This document shows positions 6,275 to 14,555 of a DNA stretch of 40,386 nucleotides, in pieces. The first letter of the stretch is position 1. Every line of letters begins with the position of its first letter. The notes below the pieces were generated by a model that saw only the letters and a list, made by a program, of their open reading frames with translations, had not been told where the DNA came from and searched no databases. The translations under genes and the position numbers were made by a program. The stretch is from Rhodospirillaceae bacterium (GTDB lineage Bacteria; Pseudomonadota; Alphaproteobacteria; UBA8366; Aestuariispiraceae): positions 1-40,386 of the forward strand of contig PAQY01000024.1 in NCBI GenBank assembly GCA_002709955.1, given 5' to 3'.

Positions 6275-8391
6275 CCGAAGGTATTTCCCCTATTCCGCAG
6301 CCATCCGAGATCGTCGCGTTCCTGATCCGCGCGATGTCGCATGTCGATGACCAACACGAAGAGGCGCTAAAGAAGGAACTTCAACGCCTGCGAAAGGGCA
6401 AACCGGTGTCCCCCGAAGCCGCGAATGAACTGCTGAAAGAGCATCTGGCGGATTTTCACACAGCAAATGGCAATGACATTTGGGGCGCGACCGACTTCTT
6501 GGATGCGCTGAAGGAACACATTTCACTATGCCTTGGGCTGGACTGCTCAGCATTACCCGCTGAAGTGGTGCGAGGCGTGTTTGACCGAGTTGCATATGGA
6601 TGCTTCCAAGACCTATTCCGAAATGTGCTTTCCGTAACAGGTGTTGACCCACGAGAAATACTTGGAAAACCCAACCAAGCGACCAGAATCTTGTGGCAAT
6701 CGCGTGTGAAAGACCATGGTCTTTCATCCCTTGCGGCAGAAATCCAAGGCAAGCCCGGGCTGAGCAGAGGGCAAGAAAACTGGGAAAGATTGATCAAACG
6801 CTGGTCCAAAGGCGAACATGACCCGCAAATCATTACAATACTGGCATTGATGAAAAACTGGGACCGTAAATTCGCACGAGCGCTGCTTGCTGCACGGATC
6901 TACCAGAAATACTGCGAATTTTGCTTGGTTGATCCCGGCAACCATGTAGAGGGGAATGAGCTGCCGTTTGATTTCGATGCAATCCAGTCGGCGCTCTTAG
7001 ATGTTGCGCAATCGCCAAGGTATTTGAAGACCTGCGGCCTAAGTGCCTCCGACGACCGCACCATAAATGAAATTGCGAAGCTCACGGATCCTCGGCGACC
7101 AAAATTGGATGGGGATTTTCTTAGGCTTGAGGCATTGTTTGAAAAACTCGAGTATTCTCTGCACGATCAACAACGCCTTGCCGGTCTCTGTTTTTATCGC
7201 GGGCGATATCTTGCCCAGATGGGGCGATATGACGATGCACTTGACGCCTTTGAGACCGCCGCCAATTGGTTTCAATTTCGCAGCGCGACCCAGATGAAGA
7301 GCTGTCTGCACTATATCCTTAACCTTGCCAGCAAACTCGGAAAGCGACGTGTTCTTGCGAAGTGGCAAGGGTGGTGTGATGGCTTGGGGTTGGATCTAGA
7401 TAGTCCGGATGCTGATCTGTCTGTTTCCAGGGATTTTCCGGAGCTTTTTCCAGAGGCGCAGCCGGCTGACAATGCCGACCCTCTTAGCAATTACCTGTTG
7501 ATTATGCCGGAATGGGAAGAGCGCAAACCAGATTTACGCAACCCAAACCGCGTCATTAAGGGATACGGCCCGACTCCGACACCGCAACTTTCACTCTTTG
7601 CTAATCTCGGTCAGGTCGAAAAGGTTAGGCAACTTTTACGCGCCGGCGCTGATCCCGATGCCTTAGACCGGAACAATGGGTCAGCGCTCCTGAATGCACT
7701 GCAGGGCCACGATGACGCCTGCGTGCGAGCGCTGCTCCCGGTGACCTCAACAGATACAATCAACGCCAAAACGAAAGGCGGTAAATCTCTGCTATTGATG
7801 GCCATTAGTTTGGGAAGTTCAGACTACGTACAAAGGCTCCTTGAAAAAGGGGCGGATGTCGAAGTTACTGGTCCAAACCAGCAAACGGCGCTCTACGAAA
7901 CCGTCAGCCATTTTGTTGATCCGATGACAATGGCCCGCGCAGCTTTGCAGCATGGCAGCGGCCCCGAAATGCCCGCATTTCTGCGCAAAACAAGCTCTCC
8001 ATTTCACGACGAAGAAGCTCGAGCTCGGTCAGCCACACGTTACCACCCAGACGAGTTGGCGGTCCTTCCTGAGATGGCGGAACACTTTTCGAAAGGAGAT
8101 TGCACCGATTTGCGTAAAATCGTGCAACTCTTGCTTGATGCAGGCGCGAATGTGAATGCACCTGCTGGATCCTCTAGACTGACCCCATTTCTTTATGCAG
8201 CCGAAATCGGCAATTCATGGCTACTTCAAACACTTGTCGACCACGGCGCAGACGTACGCTCACAGGACGAGCGAGGTGGTACGGCCTTTTCGAGGCTGCA
8301 CTACTTCGGGCATTCGCATCTTGTCTCTGAATTCTTGAGCTGGCTGCCACCGGAAGACCGAATTTGGCTGCGAGAGAACGGATTTCGGTGA
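6271..8391 (+). CDS. Large TPR/ankyrin-repeat protein of unknown function, 706 aa
   Basis: I chose ATG 6271 because it overlaps the preceding stop (ATGA); a longer reading from 6055 is only the shadow of that upstream ORF. Residues 1-290 are helical without a recognised fold. Residues about 300-370 look like TPR helices (FYRGRYLAQMGRYDDALDAF). Residues about 435-690 hold ankyrin repeats, for example QVEKVRQLLRAGADPDALDR, YVQRLLEKGADVE, LLLDAGANVNAPAG and TLVDHGADVRSQDE. There is no signal peptide or membrane segment, so it is probably a cytosolic protein-protein interaction hub. It sits between virD4 and the converging virB operon, where cargo is often gained. Roles as a toxin partner, phage-defence sensor or secreted effector are open; no catalytic motif is visible. 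Confidence 0.8.
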   Translation: MTEGISPIPQPSEIVAFLIRAMSHVDDQHEEALKKELQRLRKGKPVSPEAANELLKEHLADFHTANGNDIWGATDFLDALKEHISLCLGLDCSALPAEVVRGVFDRVAYGCFQDLFRNVLSVTGVDPREILGKPNQATRILWQSRVKDHGLSSLAAEIQGKPGLSRGQENWERLIKRWSKGEHDPQIITILALMKNWDRKFARALLAARIYQKYCEFCLVDPGNHVEGNELPFDFDAIQSALLDVAQSPRYLKTCGLSASDDRTINEIAKLTDPRRPKLDGDFLRLEALFEKLEYSLHDQQRLAGLCFYRGRYLAQMGRYDDALDAFETAANWFQFRSATQMKSCLHYILNLASKLGKRRVLAKWQGWCDGLGLDLDSPDADLSVSRDFPELFPEAQPADNADPLSNYLLIMPEWEERKPDLRNPNRVIKGYGPTPTPQLSLFANLGQVEKVRQLLRAGADPDALDRNNGSALLNALQGHDDACVRALLPVTSTDTINAKTKGGKSLLLMAISLGSSDYVQRLLEKGADVEVTGPNQQTALYETVSHFVDPMTMARAALQHGSGPEMPAFLRKTSSPFHDEEARARSATRYHPDELAVLPEMAEHFSKGDCTDLRKIVQLLLDAGANVNAPAGSSRLTPFLYAAEIGNSWLLQTLVDHGADVRSQDERGGTAFSRLHYFGHSHLVSEFLSWLPPEDRIWLRENGFR

Positions 8392-8415
8392 ATATCAAAT
8401 GGCTGAACTTTGAGT

Positions 8416-8457
8416 AAAGCGGTCATTTCCGCATCTCGTGGCGAACTGCCGCTTTTT
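8416..8457 (+). terminator. Possible terminator between convergent operons
   Basis: AAAGCGG (8416-8422) pairs with CCGCTTT (8449-8455), followed by further T's. The loop is long (26 bases), so the hairpin is weak. Its position just after the ankyrin gene and before the end of virB11 fits a terminator. Confidence 0.3.
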
Positions 8458-8520
8458 CCCGCTTTCTGCAAGTTGATTCGGTGCGCAGCGAAGGGACGGA
8501 ATCGTCGCGATTTATTAAGT

Positions 8521-9501
8521 TTAGTTGGGCAAATAAAACTCAGCAATGCCACGTCGTCCGGCTGTCCGCCCTAGTTGAACGATGACATCGATCGACTTCT
8601 GAATGTACTGCCGCACCTCAGCGAAGGTCAGTGGCGTGCCCGCTTGCAAGACCATTATGGCTAAACGATCTATTGCGAGCTCAGCTGTTTCCGCATGGAT
8701 GGTTGAGACTGACCCGCCGTGTCCGGTGTTGATCGCTTCAAGATAGGTCAAGGCTTCGCCCCCGCGCAGTTCCCCAACGATAATTCGGTCAGGGCGCATC
8801 CGCAAAGAAGCTTGCAAAAGCGCGTTCGAACTTCTCTGTGTGCCAGTGCCGCGACTTGCCAGCAGGGCCACCGTATTGGGTTGGCTAGGGAACAGTTCAA
8901 ACGCATCTTCAATCGTGATCAACCGTTCGCCATCATCGACATGAGTAAGAAGATGTCGAGCGAAGGTGGTCTTGCCAGTCGACGTGCCACCACTGATCAG
9001 TATGTTCAGTTTTTGATGTACTAAGGCCTCTAATGCGGCTTCAAGATTCTCTTCGGCTTGGCTGGCGATGTCCTTCATCTTTTCAGCTCTCAACTGGTCG
9101 AGCGAGACAGCTTTGCCAAAAAGATAGGATGGTTTGTACCCCTTCACGCCCGCCATGGCGAAGAGACGGATCGTAATTGACGCACCTTGTTCGATGGCAG
9201 GTGGAACCGCGACCTGAACTCTCAGAGGTCGGCCAGCATACTCAACTTTGCCAGACACGAGTGGGTTCTTTTCTGACACGCGGGCATTGGCATCACCGAC
9301 GATCGTCTGCGCCATGTTGAAGGCGGTGTTGCGGTCTACGGTTTGGCCTTCATGACGCATTGCCGCGTCACCTGCGGCTTCGACCCAGATTTTTCCATCA
9401 GGGTTGATTGCAATTTCAACGACGTCGTCCCGCAGCAGCAAATCGCGGAACGGCTCAAGATATCGCTCCAAGTATGACGCTGGTTTTGGGTGCTGGTTCA
9501 A
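8521..9501 (-). CDS. virB11: VirB11 traffic ATPase
   Basis: This 326-residue hexameric cytoplasmic ATPase powers pilus assembly and substrate transfer with VirB4 and VirD4. Walker A is GGTSTGKT at residues 171-178. An Asp-box (ITIEDAFELF) and a His-containing GHGGSVSTIHAET motif follow, typical of the VirB11/GspE superfamily. The N-terminal domain (residues 1-130) is the usual alpha/beta VirB11 type. It is the last gene of the operon, and its start overlaps the stop of virB10 by four bases. Length and motifs are complete, so it should be functional. Confidence 0.95.
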   Translation of the reverse strand: MNQHPKPASYLERYLEPFRDLLLRDDVVEIAINPDGKIWVEAAGDAAMRHEGQTVDRNTAFNMAQTIVGDANARVSEKNPLVSGKVEYAGRPLRVQVAVPPAIEQGASITIRLFAMAGVKGYKPSYLFGKAVSLDQLRAEKMKDIASQAEENLEAALEALVHQKLNILISGGTSTGKTTFARHLLTHVDDGERLITIEDAFELFPSQPNTVALLASRGTGTQRSSNALLQASLRMRPDRIIVGELRGGEALTYLEAINTGHGGSVSTIHAETAELAIDRLAIMVLQAGTPLTFAEVRQYIQKSIDVIVQLGRTAGRRGIAEFYLPN

Positions 9502-10925
9502 TAGATTACCACATCACGGTCGACGAGGACGGTCACGGATGCACCTTGATCAATATAAATAGTGGGTGAGATCGAGACCTGTTCAGCGATTACAGATCCA
9601 ACTGCGTCTTCCAGATCTTCGGAAACCCCCTGAAGTACTTCGCTGGCTGTTTCATTGTCGGCGCTATTTGCGGCGACAGCGGGTGCAGCACCTATGAGGG
9701 AGATCAGTGCCGCTCCGCCGAAGCGTTCAGCAAACTTTGTGTCGACGATCCCAGTCAACCCAGAGCGGCCAAGTTGGTCGCCGCCAAGGGACGCAATTTC
9801 AATCGACGTCCCGTCTGGGGTCAGAACGCGTGTCCAAAGGATCAAGATGCGTTTTTGGTTCAACTCGATCCCAGAACGGTATTGGCCAAAAAGGCGGGAG
9901 CCACGCGGGATCAAGATCTGATCGCCAGAAAACGCCGGCACCGGCTCAGACACAACCGCTACAACAGAGCCCGGCAGGTCGCTGTTGATCGCTGTTTGCA
10001 AGGCAGCTTGAATGACAGAGCCTTGCGAAAGTGTTCGCTCCGGGAAGGCCATTTGGGACGCTTCTTGCACGTCTAACGGCCGTGCGCCTTGCCGTAGATA
10101 CTGTTCATTTTCAGAAAGGGTTGGCCCGTCTGCTCCGGTGGTCGCAGTTGGGTTCGTCGTTCCAGCTGATGCAGCGCGTGGACCATCGGCATAGACAACA
10201 GACGGGGAGACGATTTGCGCGGTAAGTAATTCTTGCGCCACCCGTTCCGCTTCACGCTGACGTTGTTCGTCCTCCTGCCGCTGGCGTTCTTCAAGCAACC
10301 GTTGATCTGCTATCAATCCCTCGCGCGCCATTTCGGATTCAAGTCCTTCGCGTTGTGCGCGTTCCGCGTCCAACATCGCCTGCAGCCCGGCCAAACGTGC
10401 TTCGTTCTGCCGCTGCGCGTTTTGCAACTCGGTGTCTTTGGCGGCGATGGAGGCTTCAAGCGCGTCTGTCTGAACCTGAAACGCCTCTCGTAAATCAGAG
10501 ACGGCTTCTTGGATTTCGGCGTTGCGGGCAGACTGGCTTGCAGCAAGCGCTTCCCGTAGCTTTGCGATTTCTTCAAGCACTGCTGCACTGGGTTCAGCTG
10601 CTGGGGCAGGGGCCGGCACATCGAGTGCTTCCTCAACAGCGATCAGCGCATCATTAACCCGCTGTTCCGCTTCATCCGGCGGGAATTCCAACCGCCCGCC
10701 ATTTCCGGTGCGTTGGTCCTGGAAGGTCTCAACGTCAGACGTTTCTAGGCCGTCTGATCCTTCTTGCAGATTAGTTGCCAAGAAATAAGCGGCGCCACCC
10801 CCGCCAAGCGCAAGCGCGATCGCCAATGCCCCGACACCGATATTACCGCCACGGCGTTTGGCTTTGCCCTTCTGGCTGAACGTGCTGAGGCGGTCCTGCA
10901 GGTCGGGTGTGTTCTCATCAGCCAT
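9498..10925 (-). CDS. virB10: VirB10 core-complex scaffold protein
   Basis: This 475-residue protein spans from inner to outer membrane in the T4SS core. A short cytoplasmic tail is followed by one membrane helix (about residues 29-50, GVGALAIALALGGGGAAYF). A long Gln/Glu/Arg-rich coiled-coil periplasmic stretch runs over about residues 90-225. The conserved C-terminal TrbI/VirB10 barrel domain covers about 280-475 and includes LIPRGSRLFGQYRSGIELNQ. In VirB10 this barrel forms the outer-membrane pore with VirB9 and VirB7. The long, highly charged coiled coil is at the high end for the family. It overlaps virB11 by four bases and starts two bases after virB9 stops. Confidence 0.95.
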   Translation of the reverse strand: MADENTPDLQDRLSTFSQKGKAKRRGGNIGVGALAIALALGGGGAAYFLATNLQEGSDGLETSDVETFQDQRTGNGGRLEFPPDEAEQRVNDALIAVEEALDVPAPAPAAEPSAAVLEEIAKLREALAASQSARNAEIQEAVSDLREAFQVQTDALEASIAAKDTELQNAQRQNEARLAGLQAMLDAERAQREGLESEMAREGLIADQRLLEERQRQEDEQRQREAERVAQELLTAQIVSPSVVYADGPRAASAGTTNPTATTGADGPTLSENEQYLRQGARPLDVQEASQMAFPERTLSQGSVIQAALQTAINSDLPGSVVAVVSEPVPAFSGDQILIPRGSRLFGQYRSGIELNQKRILILWTRVLTPDGTSIEIASLGGDQLGRSGLTGIVDTKFAERFGGAALISLIGAAPAVAANSADNETASEVLQGVSEDLEDAVGSVIAEQVSISPTIYIDQGASVTVLVDRDVVIY

Positions 10926-10927
10926 GA

Positions 10928-11659
10928 TCAGTTGCTCACATAAATTGCGCTGTCATCGCGCAAGGCGCAGATGGCCTCATCGCCAATCCGCAAGGTCCAG
11001 AATTGGTTCACGCCAAGCACCCGAACTGTGTTGCCTTGCTGGGTCCAGTTCACGGTGCGCTCCCGGCCCTGCTCGTCTGCTTTGAAGACGGCGGGTTGGC
11101 GTCCGTTTTCGGGGAAGGTGAAGTATGTGTACCGCCCGTCGTCGTAGATATGGGTTGGACGGAAATCCCCTTCGCCCGCGACGCGGTAGCTGTAGTTGCG
11201 CGGTGCATCAAAGCCCTTAGGCTGGGTGTTGGCCGCTGCCGCGCGACGCTCATCCTCTGGATAGCGAAACCGCACCTCGAAAAACATACCTGAGCGACCC
11301 GGAATGGCCCCTTCACGCAAATGGAAAGAATATGTTCGGCGGTTAGTGATCACCGTCATGTTGGTTGAGGCACCTTGCACATGCGGCTTGATGGTCAGCA
11401 CATTGCCAAGTTCTGGGATCGGGTCGACTTGGAAACTCTCGGTGTCGCCGACAATGACGGCGTCAAACCGTTCGCCCTGCCCAAAGTGGATGGTCGTTGA
11501 ATGACGCAAGTCGGTTTCAATCACGAAGACTTGGTTCTCAACATAAGTCGCGGTGCGCACGCGGTTGTCGAGCGACCCGCTTCGTGGAACGGCCTCGGAC
11601 AGAGCGGGGGACGCCGATAGCAATGCGGCAGCGCAGATCAAACGGGCAGCGATATTCAA
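10928..11659 (-). CDS. virB9: VirB9 outer-membrane core protein
   Basis: This periplasmic/outer-membrane T4SS core protein binds VirB7 and VirB10. I place the start at TTG 11659, four bases after the virB8 stop, with GGAGA 11 bases upstream. That gives 243 residues with a clear signal peptide (MNIAARLICAAALLSASPALSEA). A longer ATG reading from 11776 would overlap virB8 by over 100 bp and lose the N-terminal signal. Conserved VirB9/CagX features include TIKPHVQGASTNMTVITNRR, YSFHLREG and the C-terminal beta-domain THIYDDGRYTYFTFP. The family is secure; the non-ATG start is inferred. Confidence 0.92.
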   Translation of the reverse strand: MNIAARLICAAALLSASPALSEAVPRSGSLDNRVRTATYVENQVFVIETDLRHSTTIHFGQGERFDAVIVGDTESFQVDPIPELGNVLTIKPHVQGASTNMTVITNRRTYSFHLREGAIPGRSGMFFEVRFRYPEDERRAAAANTQPKGFDAPRNYSYRVAGEGDFRPTHIYDDGRYTYFTFPENGRQPAVFKADEQGRERTVNWTQQGNTVRVLGVNQFWTLRIGDEAICALRDDSAIYVSN

Positions 11660-11663
11660 GGGA

Positions 11664-12335
11664 TCAGTTCTCCAAAGTCTCGGCGTCGACGCGGTAAGAG
11701 GTGACCACGAAGCCCAAAGGGTTGGCCCAGACGTCTTGCAGGCGCTGGCGGGTTTCAGGTTCAAAGGCGTAGCCAACAGTGGCTACGTAGCTGCGGGTCA
11801 CCGAGCGGGTGTCGCGTGCGCGCCGCAGGGTGCGGGTAAATCGCACTTGAGCCACGCCAGGTTCGATCTGGTTCACAGATTTGATCACAACTTCGATGAC
11901 GGCATCGCGGCCATAAACAGCGATGGGGTAGTCTTCGTTGGACGAGGTCCAAAGCTCGCGCAGGGTGCGTGCGGCATCGCCGTCAGAGCGTTCAAGAACG
12001 GAATTTATCCGTTGTTCGCCGTCGGTCAGGTCGTAGGTCTCTCGATCATCCACATAGGCGACAAGGTTGGCTTGTATGATGGCATCGCTCTCAGCCAAGG
12101 ACAGTGCTTGAACGGCAGCGACGCGGTCCATTTGGCCGGTTTCTTTGTCGACAACGACGACAAAGGTCTCAATCGATTTGAGCGGGAACAAGCTAGCACC
12201 AGCGACCATGCCTGCCAGCCCGACCAGACCGCCAGCCGCCGCGACAAAATAGGCAAACCGCTCGCGCCTGCGCGGGCCGTAGATAAAATCCACTGCAAAG
12301 GCGTCGCTTTGGTCTTGGCTTGTTTGACTTTTCAT
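11664..12335 (-). CDS. virB8: VirB8 inner-membrane assembly factor
   Basis: This 223-residue bitopic inner-membrane protein nucleates T4SS assembly. It has a short cytosolic N-terminus, a membrane helix at about residues 27-51 (FAYFVAAAGGLVGLAGMVAG), then an NTF2-like periplasmic domain with VTRSYVATVGYAFEPE and NPLGFVVTSYRVD, typical of VirB8. It is encoded between virB6 and virB9 in the usual order. Confidence 0.93.
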   Translation of the reverse strand: MKSQTSQDQSDAFAVDFIYGPRRRERFAYFVAAAGGLVGLAGMVAGASLFPLKSIETFVVVVDKETGQMDRVAAVQALSLAESDAIIQANLVAYVDDRETYDLTDGEQRINSVLERSDGDAARTLRELWTSSNEDYPIAVYGRDAVIEVVIKSVNQIEPGVAQVRFTRTLRRARDTRSVTRSYVATVGYAFEPETRQRLQDVWANPLGFVVTSYRVDAETLEN

Positions 12336-12354
12336 TTTCGGTGTTTGGCTTTCG

Positions 12355-13368
12355 TTATGAGGCGCGGAAGGATTTGACGGTGTTCAGGGCTGTTGCCGGT
12401 GTTCGTCGGATTGCTTCGCCGGTTTTGACAACGCCGCTGTTCACCGCTTGCTGGAGTTCTTGTGGTGATTTGCCCGTTGCGAGGCGCGTGGCACTGCCCG
12501 TGCCGTAATCGCTTGTGTTGACGATGCCGCGACGCGCCAGCCCCGTCAGTCCAACAGCGTTGGAGGCGATGCCCATCACTCCAGTTAAGTTGGAGGCGAT
12601 GTAAGGGACAGATGCCATGATCCCGGCGCTGAGCAGTAGAATGACCAAGAATGGCAAGATGAGGCTCACCGTTTCGACATCGACTGGATCGGCGGACGCA
12701 TCGCCGATGGCTTCTGCGATCGCAACGATGATGCCAGCAGCACCCGCAGCGGCGACGGGCATCAAGGCGTAGCCGATGGTCGCGCGGCTCCAAGCTTCAA
12801 AAAGGGATTGGGTTGGCTTGAACAGTGATGTGATGATCATAAAGGGCGCGATCACGATCATCAGCGCGAAGACGATCTTGGCAAACGCGATGATCCCAGC
12901 GGTGACGGCTGCGAAGAGTGCGGAGAGAACAAAGAAAATTGCGCCAAGCACGGCCCCGAAGACCCAGCCTGCTTGATCACCGATCGTATCACCATAGGCT
13001 GTAATGCGGGCCACCATGTTGTCGAGGCTCTCATAAACACCAGCCTCATCGCCGGATCCCGTGAGGGCGAGAATGGATGCGCCAACCGAGTCCGGCACTT
13101 GTGTTGCAATGCCGTAAATGACGTCAAAATTATCCCAACTCTGGGCAAAGATTGCGACCAGTGAGATTTTGATCCCAAACGCGAAGGCGCTGCCAAAGGT
13201 CATGGGCTTGAGTTGCATCACAACATTGATGCCCAGCAAAATCAGCAGCAGGACTGCACCTGCGGTGATGACATTGCCCACTGCCGCAGCCGACGAGATG
13301 AAGCCATCTTGTGCCACGCTGTCGACAGCTGCATCAACCTGGTCGAGGATATCGCTGATAATTCCCAT
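12355..13368 (-). CDS. virB6: VirB6 polytopic inner-membrane protein
   Basis: This 337-residue hydrophobic protein has about six membrane segments between residues 30 and 265 (for example AVLLLILLGINVVMQL and GAVLGAIFFVLSALFAAVTA). It is of the TrbL/VirB6 type and forms part of the inner-membrane channel. The Gly/Ala-rich central helices and the soluble basic C-terminal tail of about 70 residues fit the family. The start codon directly abuts the TAG of the preceding gene. VirB6 sequences are poorly conserved, so the call leans on topology and position before virB8. Confidence 0.88.
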   Translation of the reverse strand: MGIISDILDQVDAAVDSVAQDGFISSAAAVGNVITAGAVLLLILLGINVVMQLKPMTFGSAFAFGIKISLVAIFAQSWDNFDVIYGIATQVPDSVGASILALTGSGDEAGVYESLDNMVARITAYGDTIGDQAGWVFGAVLGAIFFVLSALFAAVTAGIIAFAKIVFALMIVIAPFMIITSLFKPTQSLFEAWSRATIGYALMPVAAAGAAGIIVAIAEAIGDASADPVDVETVSLILPFLVILLLSAGIMASVPYIASNLTGVMGIASNAVGLTGLARRGIVNTSDYGTGSATRLATGKSPQELQQAVNSGVVKTGEAIRRTPATALNTVKSFRAS

Positions 13369-13791
13369 CTATTCTGAACAGCCCTCGGCGTGCTCAGCCT
13401 CGAGCGCATCCGCAATGGCATAGAGGTCGAGGACCTTGAACGGGAGGCGCGGATTGTCAGACGTTTGAAAGCGCGACAGTTCTGCGAGAGCCATGTCCCA
13501 TGTGAATTCACCTAAATGGCAGTCGCAGGTCTCGGCTTTAAGATGCCGCTCTGCGACAAGGATACGCAAAATTGCGCGATACCCGTTGCGCAGATAAGCG
13601 GTTTCCGCAAGATCTGCTGGCGGTCGAGGCACGCGGCAGGCCCCCTCTTCTTCGGGGTTGATTGCCATGGAAGTAAATGGCTTGAGCCCACCGGATGTTG
13701 AATCAGGTGTTTCAGCAAAAGCAGACATCGGCAGCGCAAGGGCAAGTGCAGCAAAGGCCGAACGGAGCGCACTTGGAGTATAGACCATCAT
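13369..13791 (-). CDS. Exported T4SS-operon protein of unknown function, 140 aa
   Basis: The product has a signal peptide (residues 1-26, ending PMSAFA) and a mature acidic domain with four cysteines, including a CDCHLGEFTW motif and a C-terminal CSE. These could form periplasmic disulphides. I do not recognise a named family. It lies between virB5 and virB6, overlaps the virB5 stop (ATGA) and abuts the virB6 start, so it is translated with the secretion system. By position it could be an accessory lipid-free VirB7/EexN-like or pilus-assembly factor, but nothing shows which. Two adjacent ATGs (13791 and 13788) are equally possible starts. Confidence 0.75.
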   Translation of the reverse strand: MMVYTPSALRSAFAALALALPMSAFAETPDSTSGGLKPFTSMAINPEEEGACRVPRPPADLAETAYLRNGYRAILRILVAERHLKAETCDCHLGEFTWDMALAELSRFQTSDNPRLPFKVLDLYAIADALEAEHAEGCSE

Positions 13792-14555
13792 GGGTCTACC
13801 GCCATCGATCTGAATCGCCGCTCGTCAGCCAATGTCGCCGCATCAACAACACCAAGCTGTCCTGCGCTGACACCCTGTGCCGCTTCCAAGCGCCAAATTT
13901 GTGTCAGGATAATCCCAAGTTCGACAGTTACCCGCGTGTTCAAATCAACGGCCGCTTTCAATCCGTCTTGGTCGTCGATCAAGCCCACCATTGTTTCAAG
14001 ACGTTCTAGACTTTGGCCTGCTTCTGCATGGCTTTCTTGGGCGGCTACCGACAACATGGCGCTGGCGCCTGCGGACGTCGCAATGCGGTTGTCAGCAGGT
14101 TGTGGCGATGAAGAAAGAGTGCTCAAGGTCTCAGGTGTGAACCCACTGCCGGAAAGCACACGTTCAACCGATGCTTCCAGTTCCGCGCCTGGATTAAAGC
14201 CACTCAGAAAGTCTCCGCTCGCCAGTGAGCGCGCTGTATTTAGTGGGCCAACAAGTTTGCCCCGCAAGGCGCGGAATTCTTCGACGGATGCGAAGAGATC
14301 GCTTAACCCGCTGCCTTCGATCAGAGATGTGAGTTGGGCTTCCAAGTTCAGCAGTTGAGACAGTTGCGTCTCAAGTTCCAAGCGCATGGTGGCGAGCTGT
14401 TGCAGTTGCACGTTAAGGTCTTCAGCCATGTGCTCAAGTTGAGCGACCAATTGGCCAAGTTGCGATCCATCGAATGTCGGAACGCCTTGTGCGCGGGCGG
14501 GTGACGATAGGCCGAGCGCCGTTATGGCGGCGACCGAAAGAAGAAGCTGTTTCAA
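13788..14555 (-). CDS. virB5: VirB5/TrbJ-type minor pilin
   Basis: This 255-residue exported protein has a signal peptide [20 protein letters not shown] (cut near ARA-QG). The mature part is a long helical region with heptad-like [19 protein letters not shown] and [18 protein letters not shown], matching the VirB5/TrbJ fold found at the tip of conjugative pili. The C-terminal half is also helical. The length is typical. Its start overlaps the end of the transglycosylase hybrid by four bases. Confidence 0.85.
   Translation of the reverse strand: MKQLLLSVAAITALGLSSPARAQGVPTFDGSQLGQLVAQLEHMAEDLNVQLQQLATMRLELETQLSQLLNLEAQLTSLIEGSGLSDLFASVEEFRALRGKLVGPLNTARSLASGDFLSGFNPGAELEASVERVLSGSGFTPETLSTLSSSPQPADNRIATSAGASAMLSVAAQESHAEAGQSLERLETMVGLIDDQDGLKAAVDLNTRVTVELGIILTQIWRLEAAQGVSAGQLGVVDAATLADERRFRSMAVDP

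Noticed and set aside
11553-12377. 274-aa plus-strand frame across virB8 and virB9
   Set aside because: Antisense to two clear virB genes, and its composition follows their codon pattern.
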